A stretch of 64,000 nucleotides of DNA from Stercorarius parasiticus (GCA_013396915.1 VWZL01000670.1:1426-65425); one strand, 5' to 3'. Positions 24,101 to 38,600 are shown, counted from the stretch's first letter. Program-made: numbers and translations. The notes: generated by a model from the sequence alone, not told the origin.

Positions 24101-27100
24101 AAAACAGAATCTGATCTGAATTGCCACAATCCAGTAATACAATCATAATTAAGTAAACGATGATGGATTCATGTGTGGAGTTATTGTTCATCTATGAAAC
24201 TATAAGAATGTTGTGCACTCCTGAGATGATTACACTGTTTCTATGTTCTTCAGGTATGTATAATGAAACCACAGATCTACAGCATTTCACACATGATTTT
24301 CAAGCCTTTTGCTACTGTAAATGTGAACAGTCACATTAAGTTTACTCCTGTCACTGTCTTCAGTTCACATAAATCAGAACAAAACAAAGACTTCAGGCAG
24401 GAATGAAAAAAATGTATTTGGGGTATATTTAGCTAGAGAATATGATAAACCAAAACGAAAAATCCAAACCATGTTACTGTGTCCTTTTGTTAGCAGCAAA
24501 TTTTGAATGTTATTGAACAATTCATTAAACAAAAAAGTAAGAAGACCCAATCTAAATTCTAATACATTTCCCTTAGAATAAAGTTTTCATTTTAACTATC
24601 TTGGCTACAAAGAAGAAGTGACGTTATAAAGGGAAAAGGAAAGATAAAGGGACTAAACAGTCTGATTTGATAGTTTTCGTGACAATTGTATTTCCTTTCT
24701 TTTCTGTATTTCTTTTTTTTATAAATTCACCTGTATTTTGATATTGAAGGCCACCTGCAGAGAAAAACATTCTTTCCTTTGAAAGTCATGTCAGAAGATA
24801 AGAGGCAGCCCTCTTAAGAGCAAATGCTGCTTCATTTACCCTTTAAATAATGTAACACTACCCCTCTAAGGAAGAGTAGCATTATTTGGACATAGCAAAC
24901 AGTTTTCAATCTGGATAAGGAATGGGTAATTTATATAGCTTGTTTATTTAGAGAAAGGATTGTGGCAAACAGTATATAAGTCTCTGCATGTGAAAATATG
25001 TAAAGAACTGCTGCATGCCCATAACCAACTGACTTGAAATATTCTGTCTTTGCAGGATTCTACAGAAGCTGATACTATTAAAGGAACCCATTCCCTGTAT
25101 TTTTCTGTGATGCCAGCACTTACACCTCCAGGAAACTTGCTACTATTGGAAAAGATGGTCTTCTTTTTAGTATTATTTCGCAATAGGAAGAAGATCCAAA
25201 AGGAACTCTGTGTCTGAATGCTGAGACAAAGAAAAGCACTTTGACTAAAACAGCGTTATACTTTCTGAAATCACTTCACATCATCTTTTTATAGGAAATT
25301 TCTTTCTGGGGATGCATAATCAACAATCTACAGTGACTGTGTTACACCTTCAAATAAATTTCCTTCAACTGCACTCCTAATACATATGGGCTTCTTTTTA
25401 GCTTGAATTCTTCTGCCACACGTACTGTAGATACAAATTATGAAAGACTTAAAACACAATCATGAGCAAGCATCTTTACTGACATTTTAAATGCTTCAAA
25501 CTTCGGAAGTGTTTCTAGCAAAACGAAAGAAACATTACAAGATATTTAAAGACTTGCTGTGAGAAGATCTCTCTGCTTCGTAAGGGAAAAGGCAAGAAAG
25601 AATTAAAAAATCTATATTTTGAGGCTGCACAGAATCAAGAGTTCTAAATCTATCTAAAATGACAATTTTTCATATGAAAATCATTGGCTAGTATCTTCTC
25701 GATTTTCTTTCATATGAAAGGAGAGCTACAAGAAAGTGTGGGTACAGTATCAAGAAATTACAATGAAAATTTTGAAAATTTTGCAAATTTCATAATCTGT
25801 AAGAAGCAAAAGTCAATTTTTTCTAGCATTTTTTCTCTTACCTGTGCATTGTCACAGAACTAACATTTTAAAATACAAACAAATTGTGGGGAAAAAAGAT
25901 TCATAACAAATTCCACTAATTTAGGCAGATATTTTTTAAAAATTGGACAAATTCGGTGCTGCAAACATTTTCCTTTTATGTTTATTTTAATGTTTTATTA
26001 TTCAGATATGACAACACCAGCATTAGTTGTAGAATAATGGTCTAACAACATTTCCACTACAGACTGTTTCTCCTAGGACATGTCCCAGATCTGGTGGATA
26101 AGACCACAACCTTGTAGTCTTTATCATGCCACGGGGGAGATGAATATGCCTGGTTTGCTCCACGTTTTACTGCTACCACTTGGCAGTAAGCCAGATTTCA
26201 GTGTTTTTATCAAATCAATAAATTCACAGATCTAGATTCCAACAATCACGACAACTCTTTGTATAGAATTCTATTATTTTAGGGGGCTTTTAAATCTCCC
26301 CCCGATCTTGCTTTGTGGTTTCCCCTATTTAAAACAGAAAACAAAGTCAAGACAAAAATTCTACTTCATTCGATTTTCCCACCAGCTAACATTTTTACAG
26401 CACCTACTTTCTGTGGGCACCTTAAAGTGTTGTATAAACTCAAATCAATGCAAAAACCACTCCATCTCCATCAAATAAAGAGCTATGCATAAAGATAAAT
26501 ATAGCAATTGATATTGTACTTATTTTAAGACAAGAGGGAAATAAGAAAGCCGCATACTAAATAAAAAAAAGGAAGTAGAGTGCCCATAGTGCAAAATGCT
26601 ATAATTGTAATCTGGAGGGAACCATAGGTTCATTACTCTTCAGAAAACTGCAGTAGTCTTCTGATAAACATTTAGTACTTTGACACTTAGGTCTTATCTA
26701 GAAGACCGAATAATCTCTTGGATCTACCCTGCCACAGTATGTGTTCAGATTAGTAAGGGTCATGTTTCCTTCTAGCATCATGTCCTGCATTTTCTATGGT
26801 AAGCAATCTCCCATCAAAGGATTTGTCAGCTTCCCTTGTGAACTTTGAAGAGAGAAAAATGCTGGGCAGAAAGGACAACATAAATATCCTTCTTTCACTG
26901 AAGACATCCACTTCTGCTTAGAGATTTTTGTTTAAATAAGTCCTTTGAGAAAGCTTGCTGATAATCTTACAGTAGCTCTGTATGCTAAAATGACAGACCT
27001 CTCCTTTCCGGCACCAATTCAAACTCCCTCCTCTCCTTTTAAACCCTGGTCAGAGAAGCATTTTCTCTGAGTATATTTCTGTGAAATGCTGTCAGCACCT

Positions 27101-30100
27101 CCCTGAGAGTATAGCAGAGAATAAAGAAAGAGGTAAAAGACAGAGCCATAGTAAGGATGCTCTGGTTGCACGGTGCAGGAATCAGAGAGAGAGAGGAATC
27201 TCATGATTGCCAGGAGGTATATGAACACCTCTCTATAGGATTAAAGGTGATCACTCTGACATGGCACAGTACAACTCCTAAGTACCGTAGGCTGCCTTTG
27301 GCTTCTGTTGTCTGTGTTTCCTGACTGCGGCTCTATTCCCTTCTCTGTCCTGCTGCAGAACTCAGCATCCTGGCTTGACTTCTGCCCCAGTCACCTCTCC
27401 GCGCTGTCCCTTGCACTGCTCTAGGCAGCAATCTGACAATAATTTATCCCCTGAATATATGTCTTTATTACTCCTTCTTGACTTCATGGGAAGAGTGCTC
27501 TCGTATCTTAAAAATCATTTTGTATAATGATTGGTGGAACATTTTGCCTCATATTATGTATGATCTAGAAGCTTTGTTTCCATACTATTCATTTCCTTCT
27601 GATCGTTTAGCACCTTCAGAAAACAAATTCAAAAAGCAAGGCAGAGCGCAAAAGTATATTGAATTTTGCAGTATATTTCAAATATCTTGAGAAAGCAGAA
27701 AATGAAGGCAGGTATTAAGGTTATCTCAGAAAGATTAACTCAGCTCTGTGCACCTTTGCTGTTATTTATTCTTCAGAGAAGACAATCCTATCAGTTTGAA
27801 AAGAGCTGTAGAATGAAAGCACTGCCTTTGCCTCCTATGAGTGCATAACAGCTTAACAGACCAGCTCACTTGCAGCTTCCTAGGCCTGATACAGACCTGA
27901 TACACAATGTAGGGCACATAATTACCCTGTTCTGTGTCTGGTTTTCTCTTTCTTTGTTTATCTTTGTCATTTGTTCAGAGTCTTTAAACCAAGTTTTTGG
28001 TGGTTTTTTTTTCGTTTGTTCGTTTGTGGTTTTTTTTTTCAGAAATATATATTCATACAGCTTCTAAGACAGTGAAGTCCAAAATTCAATGGGGACTTCC
28101 AGTCATTGACCAGTAATTATACAAGCAAATTGCATGCAGTACAGTTTCCTTTACTGTAGAGAGCAAAAAGTTTTGTAGGTAAGGAAACAAACAGTAAATT
28201 CCCCGTATCCTCCCCCTCTAATATGGCATTGACGTTGTTTCACATGGGATTCTCATTGACAAATGAGGAAAAGACTACAGGATCTACAAAATACAAAGAA
28301 AAAATGAATTAACTGTGGTTACATGTCTCAAAGAAGGCAGTTCTGATGGAGGACAGTAATAATTTCCAGAAACACAGAAATCTGAATCATAATAATTTGT
28401 TCTCTATTGCGAGTGTAGACAGAAAAGGAAGAATTAGGTTTAAATAACTTAAATTCCCTTGCAGCTTTACTTTACATGATTCTATAATCTAGTTCTTATC
28501 TTCTGTGATTTTGAGTAAGAACGTCTCAGAAAAGCCACATTCACTAGTTTCCAATTAATTGATGTATTTTAAATACACATATTCTGGAAACTCATATGCA
28601 TTCTAGAACACAGAGCAGATCAGCAGATAATGCAATTAAACGTGAAGTTTAATTATTATCACTTTGTTAACTCCAAAAGAATAAGAAACTGACTGGGCAG
28701 GTAGTAGGTAGAATTAAACCCCCTGCAAATAAATAAAAGATTATTTTGCTTTTTTGCTCCTTTTCAGCTGTACACTTCTAGAGCCATATAAATTTCCAAG
28801 GTATTGCTCTGCTAAATGCTTCCCTAGCATGCTCCAATGACATTTTTAAACAGTGATAAATATGCGGATTTAAGTAAATGGAGTTAACAATTCAAGAAAG
28901 TTGTACAGTACTTTCCCACACAATTTTGAAGTTGTGAAGACCAGCTGTTGCTGTTTTGCAGTTTTAAATAAAAAAATAGTGAAAGTTGCTGACATCAAAA
29001 TATTAGTTAGAACTGTTCCTCTATTGTTTTAAAAAAAAAACCCAAAACTTGAAATAAAATCAAGCCTGTTAGTTTCACATGTAAAGATCTGAAATAGCCA
29101 TCTTTTTCCACCTAAAGAGTCTATGTGAAACAGGGCTTAGGAAGATAGCTTAACTATTTAACTTAATTCCTGTAAACACTATGATGGATGTCTCAGTGGT
29201 AATCTAATTCACCCAAATTAGACATCTGTCCTTCCCTGCTGACTGTGCATGGAACCAACAGAAATTGCTAGATGCTCTTATTAATTTAGGAACCAACCTG
29301 CCTAATCGTTAGCTTGAGACTGATGCCCACCAGAGAATGGCTGGCTTTCAAAAGACATGGCTGGTTATTGCCAGCATTGAAGTTACATTACCTTAAATTC
29401 TGCATTATGACTTTCCTCCAACAAAGGAGAGGATAAGCTTTGGCAAAAGGCAAAAAAAAAAAAATTATTCAAGGCAAATGTTTGGACTAAGCTGCAATTT
29501 CATAATACACACCGTGCAAGGACAGAGACCTGGGTACAACAGGATCTTTACAGCTGATATACTTTGAAGGTTTTTTTCTACTGTGCTTCAAAAAATAAAG
29601 AGTGTATATCTATATTACTGCTCAAATACTCATTAATTACATTTTGAAAATCTGTGAGGATATAGAGAATGAATTTTTTTTTCTATTTTTACATATAGGA
29701 AATTGAAGGGAAATTAAGCTATGTTTTCCAAGTCAAGACTCAAAAGTTCTTGGGTTTGGTATCTGTGATGAGATTATTCTCTCTTTACTGATAAATTTAA
29801 CTTAATTTGAAGAAAAAAAACACTGATACTATTTACCATTAGTAATTTTAACATTGCTATTATATGATTGCTAACATAATTTATTCAAAGCTTTATTGGA
29901 AGAGAGTATCTATGAAACAAATGGAAGTAAAACCTGCTGCAGTCACATCTGACATAAAGCAGTTTTGTCTGCTTCATAGGGCTCCTCCATTTTACAGTTA
30001 TTGATTACTCCTATCGTCTTTCAACACATCTGCATTCCAAGACTTTGAAGCACAGAACACAGGAAATGTAAAAATATGCAGTTAGTTAGGAGAAGGTATA

Positions 30101-30306
30101 ATGAAAATGTGAAAACTATTGTGCCATGTTTTACTGTGCAAATCAGATTCTATTTTACTTTTTTTTCCAAAATTAGTAAGGTTGTTGGCAATTCCAACAT
30201 CACTTCTTTGTTGGTAAGTAGCACTGAAACAACCCTAACTTTCTTGAGGGCTTTTCAAGGTGGCATCTGAGCATCAAATATTACCTGATATCAGATATCA
30301 TCGCAT
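18114..30306. other. Long AT-rich non-coding stretch, no gene recognised
   Basis: About 12 kb without a recognisable gene, RNA or transposon. It includes an A24 tract at 22181-22204, other T/A runs (for example around 24062 and 28000-28040), and scattered short open frames such as 23568-23879 that have no known motif and are AT-driven. An intron or intergenic DNA would look like this. Conserved non-coding elements could be present but cannot be judged from one sequence. Confidence 0.6.
22181..22204 (+). repeat. A24 homopolymer
   Basis: Twenty-four consecutive A residues, the longest homopolymer in the window. A retrocopy tail would need recognisable transcript sequence immediately upstream. 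The preceding sequence (about 22080-22180) matches nothing I recognise, so I call it a simple repeat. Confidence 0.85.
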
Positions 30307-30828
30307 TGTGTTCAGTTCTGGGCCCCTCCATACAAGAGGGACACTGAAGTGCTGGAGCGGGTCCAGAGGAGAGCTACCAAGCTGGGGAGGGGTCTGGAGA
30401 CCAAGCCATATGAGGAGAGGCTGAGGGAACTGGCCATGTTTAGTTTGGAGAAGAGGAGGCTGAGGGGAGACCTCATGGCCCTCTACAACTACCTGAAAGG
30501 AGGTTGTAGAGAAGTGGGTGTTGGCCTCTTCTCCCAGGTGAATAAGGACAGAACCAGAGGAAATGGTCTGAAGCTGCGGCAGGGGAGGTTTAGATTAGAC
30601 ATCAGGAAGAATTACTTTACTGAAAGAGTGGTCAGGCACTGAACAGCCTGTCCAGGGAGGTGGTTGAGTCACCATCCCTAGAGGAATTTAAGAAACACAT
30701 AGATTTGGCACTTCAGGGCATGCTCTAGTGGCAGAGATTGTAGGGTTTGGGGTTTTTTTGTGTATGTATGGTTGGACTCGATGATCTCAAAGGTCCTTTC
30801 CAACCATGAAGATTCTATGATTGTATGA
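30307..30828 (+). mobile_element. Young CR1 LINE, ORF2 C-terminus and 3' end
   Basis: Plus-strand CR1 of about 520 bp with the last 97 codons of ORF2 open to the natural stop (30349-30642): [14 protein letters not shown], then [21 protein letters not shown], then a C-terminal TERVVRH. It continues through the 3' untranslated region with GGTTGGACTCGATGATCTCA at about 30771-30790 and ends ATTCTATGATTGTATGA. By eye it differs from the minus-strand copy at 42021-42555 by about a dozen substitutions plus a small indel in a T/G-rich stretch, so both derive from the same recent subfamily. It is 5'-truncated before the catalytic core. The initiating methionine of the open frame is not a real start. 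Confidence 0.96.
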
Positions 30829-31377
30829 AAATGTGTAATAAAAGTACCTAAGTCATCAATGTCTTAGTGTGAGTAACATAAACCTTACGAGCTTCTCCAA
30901 CTTGAACATTCAGTTCTAGCTATCATTATAGATTCCAGAGATACATATCTTTAATAAAGTATACAATTTTTTCCTAAGCTTTTCCTGAGGTCCCCTAAAT
31001 GAAGCACTTACCAAGTGGCTGGTATCACAAATAGGAAGTTCATTTTATAGTATATTGTATATTGGGAATCAAAGACATTGGTATTGTTAAGCCATTTCAA
31101 CAGCAACTGCCTGGTGTGTGTATCAAATTGTAAATTAATCTGCTCTAATTGCAATAGTGATACCAGTAACATATGGGACTGCTGTTTATATTATTGTTTA
31201 TGTTTACATCAGGTGAAGATAGGTGTAAGTGTAGAAAAGACTGTCAGCCATTACCTTCTAGTTCTCAGTCTACACTCTGCATCTCATATAAAGAGAAGTA
31301 ATATTACTAGTAGATCATCAAATACAACCTATTTCAGAGCAAAACAAGTGTTCATTTCATTGTGCAGAAATTTAAGC
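30829..31377. other. Spacer between two CR1 copies
   Basis: About 550 bp of AT-rich sequence. A plus-strand open frame starts at 31078 and runs into the older CR1 that follows, but its first part has no recognised motif. Confidence 0.5.
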
Positions 31378-32608
31378 CAACCGGATACACACAAGTCCAG
31401 GGTGCCAGATGGAGTGCATCTGAGGGTGCTAAAGGAGCTGGCTGGTGTTATTGTGAGACTGCATTTTATCATCTTCAAAAGCTCATGGTAACCGGGGAAG
31501 GTTCCTGACTACTGAAAAATGCAAAAACCACTTTCATTATCAATAGGAGTATAAAGGAGGATCAAGGAAACTGTCAGCCTCACCACAGTCCCTGGGAAGG
31601 TAATGCAATACGTCCTCCTACTTATGAGCAATGAGAAGGTAACTGGGAGCAGCCAGCATAGATTTACTAAGGGTAAATCATGCCTGACCAACCCTACTGT
31701 TTTCTGTGGGGTAACTGACACTCTGGACAAGGGAAGAGCTGTGGATGTTCTGTATCTTGACACTGGTAAGGCCCTCGACAGTCTCACATAGTCTCTTTAT
31801 TACCAAATTGGTAAGATATGGGCTAGACAGGTGAAAAGTAAGGTGAGTGGACAGTTGGCTGAACTGATGGAATGAACGAGGTGTGATCTGTGATTCAAAA
31901 TCCAGCTGGTGCCCAGTAACCAGTAGCATTCCTCAGGGATCAGTACTGGGACCAACACAACTAAATGATCTCGATGAAGGGATGGAGTGCACTCTTGGCA
32001 AGTTTGTGGACAGTATCTAATTGAAGTGCAGGGGTAACAGCAGTTGATCTTCCATCAGAGTGACCTGGACTAGCTAGACAAATGGATTAACAAGAATGTC
32101 CTGAAATTCAATAAAAACAAATGCAATGTCTTGTATTGAAGATGGAACAATCCTATTCAACAGTATAGTCTGGGGGCTGACTGTCTAGGAAGAAGCTCTG
32201 TAGAAGAGGGGTGAGAGCACTTGATTTATAAGGAGAGCTGTTGAGCTTTAAGAAGAGAAGGCAAACAAGAGACCTTATTGTCATCTACAACTACCCAACT
32301 GGAGCATACAGAGAAGATGAAACAAGACTATGTGGAAGTACACAGCAATAGGATGAGAGACAATGGATGCAAGTTGGAATGTGGGAAATTCCAACTAGAT
32401 AAAATGAAAAAAAAAAAATTGCCATGAGGGCAGTCAAATGCTGGAACAAGTTGCCCAGAGAGGTTGTCCATCTTTGGAGGTGTTCAGGTCTGTACAGGAC
32501 ACAGCTCTGGCCAACCTGATGTAAATAGACCTACTTTTTAGTAGGAAGTTGGAGTGGATGACCTTCAGAAGTCCCTACTAACCTAGATTATTCTATCACT
32601 CTGTGATT
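31378..32608 (+). mobile_element. Old, decayed CR1 LINE spanning reverse transcriptase to 3' end
   Basis: About 1.2 kb of plus-strand CR1. In order: VPDGVHLRVLKELAG (about 31398-31445), FTKGKSCLTN (about 31662-31690), GRAVDVLYLD-like (about 31734-31766), then PQGSVLGP at 31931-31954. The catalytic FADD box reads FVDS at 32003-32014 and is followed by a TAA stop, so both the second-position alanine and one catalytic aspartate are lost. Part of the segment after the active site is missing near 32195. The 3' end finishes with ATTATTCTATCACTCTGTGATT. There are many frameshifts and stops, and an A-run near 32409. Clearly older than the neighbour at 30.3 kb. Confidence 0.93.
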
Positions 32609-35600
32609 ATTTTGTCATTTCATATTCATAGTCATTGCTTGAGTCTTCTGCCAGAACATAAATTTCCATTTTTTCTTTAGTTCATTCACAAGCAAGAACC
32701 TCTGAACAGTGAGAATTCTTTCTTTAGTTCTCAAAAGTTGACAGAAATGACAAAAAGTTTTACAAGAGCAGGTCTCAGTCCAGACTGGGAGATACTGGCT
32801 ATTACAGTGATTTTAACACAGGATCAAACTATGTAGGTGCTCAATTTGAGACCATTTATATTTGAGGCATAAAACATTTATTATTCAAAATAAATGTGTC
32901 AAACATCCATGAAACTTAAAAGTTCCTTTTGGTAGTGTAACTTTTTCCTCTTTTTATTCGCAGAAAATATTGGATAACTAACTGTATCCTATTGGACCTA
33001 ACGCTGCTTTTCAAAATGTTGTGTTTATTGCATATGCTCTTTAGGATATATAAACTTAATTTACTCAGTGTGATTTTCCCCATGATGTGTTGTGCAATCC
33101 AAACTAATTACTAGTTATAGAGCTCTGTGCTCAATAACTTATAGTTTGAAAATCACTATTCTAAAGCACTGCAAATAAATAGATGTTGTCCATAGGGACA
33201 GCTTAGTTGATGCCTAACAATATCAGCTTGTTCTCCTGATAGGCTAGTAACATTAAAACTACATAAAATTTCCTCCATGACATATTGGAACCGTTTCTAT
33301 CCCAGTTTAAAGTGGTAAGTAATATTTGGCACAGTTATTTGCTACTTAGCTAGTGTATGATGACAAATCTTAGCAAAATGCTCATTATTCCTAAAATGTT
33401 TGAATTGAGCTTTCTTTGGATAATATATGGTATAATTTGTAATGTGTTGTATAGATTCACAGAAGCAGCATAATTTTTTCTGTTTATATCGAATTTACTG
33501 AGGTTTTGGTTCTCTATTTGCAATCTTGCACTTTCCAATAATCAGTGCTTAAAGGTTTCATCTGTAGCCACTGCATCACTTGAGCACTGCTTCTTCTACC
33601 TTTAAGATCCTACTTTTGCTATTGCTGTTGCTGACTCAGCCTGACTAGCAAGAGTTGTGACTTCATACTATGTTAGGTGTGGTTCAAGAAGGGAGTCCAA
33701 TGCAATATGTAATCGATCTTTTTGCAAAGTGCTATCAAATAATTCATTTGCTACATATTCCAATTTGTATGTAGCTAAAAATTCTTTTAAAGTGAGGATA
33801 TTGATTCACCCGGTTTCTGTCCATTTTCACAGACTTTATAGCGATAAGCTATAATGTATGTGTTCAGCATAGAAACGTTAATTAAGGCTGGGAGAACAGT
33901 GTCGTATTTCTTAGCAGCCAGAAGAAATGTAGAACTCTATGCTCTTTTTATCCAATATAGTATATAATCAGATAAAAGTTTCTTTCTTCAGAAATCTCTT
34001 TAGCTATAATTACAGCCACAGATATAGTTAGGGGCTGTGGAGATACCCTTTTCAGCATTTCTCAGGTATATTTTTAGCAAGTTTATTTGATGATTACATA
34101 GCAGTTGGTGTGAAGCCTGGCCAAAGCTACAACGAATCACAATGGTAGACCAGACGCCTGAGAGAGGTGAACCCTTCCTGAGGGATTTCTTTTTTAATTC
34201 AGTATGGATCATGTTGTGCCACTGTGGAAATGAAGCTAAATATAAAAGAATAAATAGTTCTTCCATAGCCTTTAAAGCAAACAAAGAAATCATGTGTTAG
34301 AAGATTCAGGCTCCTCTTCTCATCTTCTTTTTGTTTTAACTCATGTCAACATACAGTGGAGTAATGAAACTACAAAGTAGAATTGACTGCATTTCATTAT
34401 ATGTTGCATGAACACAAACTGCATCTTACACTTCAAGTAAAATAAAAATAAGGTGTAGCTGGCAGTTAAAACATTGTCATTTGGGGGAAACTATTTTTTT
34501 TCAAGCCACAGTTCTAGAATTCAGTTTCATATCATGTGATAATATAACAAGGAAATCTAATGTTTTATTCCAACCAGCAATTTACTCCAACCAGCAAAGC
34601 AAGTGTTTGCTTTTCTAAATTATGGCTTGTTAACTGCAGCATAAGTATTACAAGAGACAAAAGCACTTTTGATAAAGCTGTTCTGTTGTCCAAAACCAGC
34701 AATCCAGTATGCCATCTCTCTTTTCTGAGAAATTACCTTTCCCTGTCTATTGTTCTGTCTTTCATGAAAAAGATTTTTGATACTATACATTTTTCTGTTT
34801 TGATTTAACAGAAAACCAAAGAATGACTTTATTAATAGAATTTATTTAAAAAGAGGAAAAATACCCTCCGAAATATAGTATCATTCATTGATTATGTCTC
34901 TTTATTGGAACAAGTCTAGAGATTGCTGAGGCTTGCCTTACTTGTTTTTGTTGGCAGGGTTCCCTGAAATAAGTCTTCACAATGAGTCTAGAATGTCCTG
35001 TTCATGGATTATGCCAGCATTCATTATTGTTTCTTAACAGGTTGTAAATCAGTACTTCACATTGTCTTCTGTCCTCCCCCCCCTTGGTTGTTCGTCTGCG
35101 TTTTGTCAGTCTGTAGACTGCAGTGATGTCGTTTGCTGTAATTTGGAGACATGCTTTTTGTCATTTTATGAGATACAGCTTTTGGATATTTACCTTTTAG
35201 TGATTCTGTAACAGCTTTATGCAACTATAACTCAGATTTTTAATAAATAACACTAATGTTAAGAAAATATTCTGGTTTACCAGAATTTGTTAGATGAGGA
35301 CAGTAATGATTGAAAATTATCATTTGATGCTTGTTTTCTATAGAATTGGTAGTAATACTGATTAGCTTCTACAGCATAAAAAATTAAAGGAGTTCAGAAC
35401 CTCTGTAGTTGTTTCAATAGTGAAGATGAGGTATGCAGCTATGAGATGAAAAACATTACGCCTGACCATTTTGAATTTTTGTCTGGATAAACAAAACAAT
35501 TCAGGTTTTTGTCACAAGTAATGGTATGATTGAAGGTTGTAATGAAACCATGAAAAACAGACTTCAGCATGCAGAAGACTTGCAAAAATACAAGCAGTGG

Positions 35601-38600
35601 ATTAATTTAGTATTGTGGAGAAAGAGCTAAGGGATTTTTGGCATGTTTTCTGGAAAAAGGGGGGAAAAAAAAGAAAAAGGAGTTGGTTGTGCAGGCTTTC
35701 CAAACAGTTGGCGTACAGCAAAGAAGAATGAATGAGGTAGTTCTCATTTTGGAAAGAGTGTCACTGAGTTAAGAGTGTGATAGCTGAGGTGCCAGTGGTG
35801 CTATTGTCAACATACTGCCGCTGCTTCTCGTGCTACTTTGAAAAAGATTGGTCAGTTGTCTGCACATAGATCCCTGTTGTGTCTTTGAGATACATTCAGT
35901 GATGCTGAGTTGAGAGGAGACATCTGTTGAATTGGGAGCACAACATGCTGACACAGGTTAATAGACCCCTGTGTATCTTCACTTTGAGTAACCTTGTATG
36001 CATCTGTGAGTATAAATGGGATTCCATACTTTGCTATTTATATGCAGGGAAACTGTGTTTTTTCTTTGTTTTCAGGACATTTTGTGGAGGGTGACTTGTA
36101 ATAAAAATTCTGTAGACCAAATTAGTTTTTTATTGACGCTTCTGCAACCCTGCACTTTCCCTGAGGAATGTTTTAACTTACTTTCATTTTATTCTTTTGA
36201 AGATCAAGAAGATGCATGTGCTATGGCAGGGCTACAGAAGCTAAAAACATTAACATTTTTTTATGTGTTCAGCATAGATATAACTGTGTTCATCCCACAG
36301 GCACAAGCCTGAAATGGCTATGCCAGGAATGTAGTTGCTGTGGATTGTTTTCATAGTTGATGGAAAAATACATAGAATCACTCAATCCTAACACCTGAAT
36401 CATGTTCTGAAGGTGCTTTTCTTCCCCTCTCCTGATTAAAAGAGTGCCTAGGATCACTGACATTCCAGTTAAGTGCCTACAACCATTAAGGATAAACAAG
36501 GACTATATTACCCTGGAAAGAAAATGGGACTATTTCCACTGCCTAAAAATATAAAGCATCAAGCTAAGTCTTACTACATATTTATTTACTCTGTATTCCC
36601 TGCTTGCTTTCATTACCTGCCCCATTTTCATGTCATAGGATCTTTAAGGTATCAAATAACTCAAGACATTGGCATCTGGCCACACTCTAGCCACACTGCC
36701 AATTACTGCTGTATATTGGTGAAATATATGTGGATAGCTTTACTGATGACTTTATGGAAATCTGCTAAGTTTTAATGCCCTAAGGTTTTAAAGTTTTGAG
36801 GTCAGTTTTTTTCACTGAAATGCACAGTTATAATGTTTAATTAATAAACATTTACTTAAAATTCTTAAAAAAAACCAGTTGCTTAAGCCCAGGTGTAAAC
36901 TCTTATTTTGTGTGTACAAATGGGTTTCCATCACCAACAGAAAGACAGTGCAAGTGTTTATATACAAAATTGCTACCTAGGTATTTTTTCAATGGGAGTA
37001 GACAGATTGAGTCTGGATCCATTCCCAAGTAGTGCTTTGAATTCTTGAAGTCTATTAGAGCAACCGAGGTTGTATGTCAGTTTTTCAACAGCTGGCAATT
37101 AGATAAATAATGGAACAAAAAGTGTAATCAGGAGGATATTAGTAGGAAAGAAAAGTTCAAAATACGGGATAATAGCACGTTAAAATACTTTTCCCCCTTT
37201 TGAGAAATAGATGATTATTTGGTATGTAGGTATAGTCTGTTGAGAGGAAAGCTACTGGATTTGCTAATGAGTTATACACTATGTAGTACATTTTACATAT
37301 TTTTTGGCACTCTTGAATTAATGTTTCTAGTAACTGCAGGTTTTTTTATCTGTTCTAGTCTACCTTATTAAGACCATTCTTATAATGGTTAACGGAGTAA
37401 ACAGAGACTAAGTGAAGCTTAGCAAGCCAAAGAAATTGCAGCAAATTATAGTTCTATGCTATATAGTGTCAGTGGTTTTAAAAATTCCTAAAACTTCATT
37501 AAATTGTTTAGATTTTATTTAAAATTCATTACTTTGTCTAGTAAATATTCTCCTGTTTCATTCTACATGTCATTTGGTATTTATTTATAATGTATACATA
37601 CTGTACATTATGTATCTACATATATATGAATGTATATTTAAGTGGAATATATGTATATATTCCACTTAAAGACTGCAGAAGAGGGGAGAGCATGGCATAT
37701 TTGCTGTGTCCCCTATGAGACCATACCTCTCCTCACAGTAACTGCACACTCAGCAAAGAAGTTTCTGGAATATAGGGCAGGGTGGGCTCGAGAATAAGGG
37801 AGAACAAAAGAAAGAAAAGAATGTGAATGTGCAGTGCAAAGACAGAGTAGGAGACTTGAGAACAGCAAACCTGAGAGGCTAATCCTTAGAGGTGATAGAG
37901 AACGAGAGGGATCCGTAGAAGACTCTGCACAAATCATTGCAACACACTAAGCCATGGAGTTATACTCCAGCAGGCCTGAGACACAGGGTAGGTTCTGCAT
38001 GGTTATAGATGTATTTCTGTGGTCAGTCTCAATTCTGAGTTCTCTTGTTGGAGAAGTCTGAGGTTCCAGTATCTGTGATAGTAAAGCCTTCCTCCAGAAA
38101 TTACCGTGTGTCAGCACGGGTGTGCTTGGTTTAAGGAAAAATTGCAGAAAAGTTTGCCTGAAAATCCTGGTTCACTTACTGCTTTGTCACAGCTTATTTC
38201 TGAAGAGGAAGAACAGCATCTTCACTGAATGAAATTTTTCTATAAGTGATAGCATATGCCTTCAGTTGCTGTAGCTGAATAATTTTTGTAACAGGTGCCT
38301 CACAGAATACACCTTTTAAAATGCAAGTTCTGTGGAGCTGATTTCGTATTTTGGAGCCTTTCATGTTATTAACTAGTGTGACAGAGGAAGCAATGATTCA
38401 ATTATTTCTGGTTAAATATATTTTAATTTACATTTAGGTCTTTATATAAAGTATTTATAATGAACTAATTCTGGAAGATGTTATCATGCTGTTTTATTCA
38501 TAATAACAGAAACATAGAAGTGTGTATTATGGAAATGTTTAAAGTTCTGTTTTTAAGTCTTGTTCATTCAGAATAACTCTATAAAACTTGCACATTGGGA

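Noticed and set aside
30349..30642. A 97-codon protein-coding gene
   Set aside because: The translation is the C-terminal end of CR1 ORF2 in a 5'-truncated copy; the first methionine is incidental.
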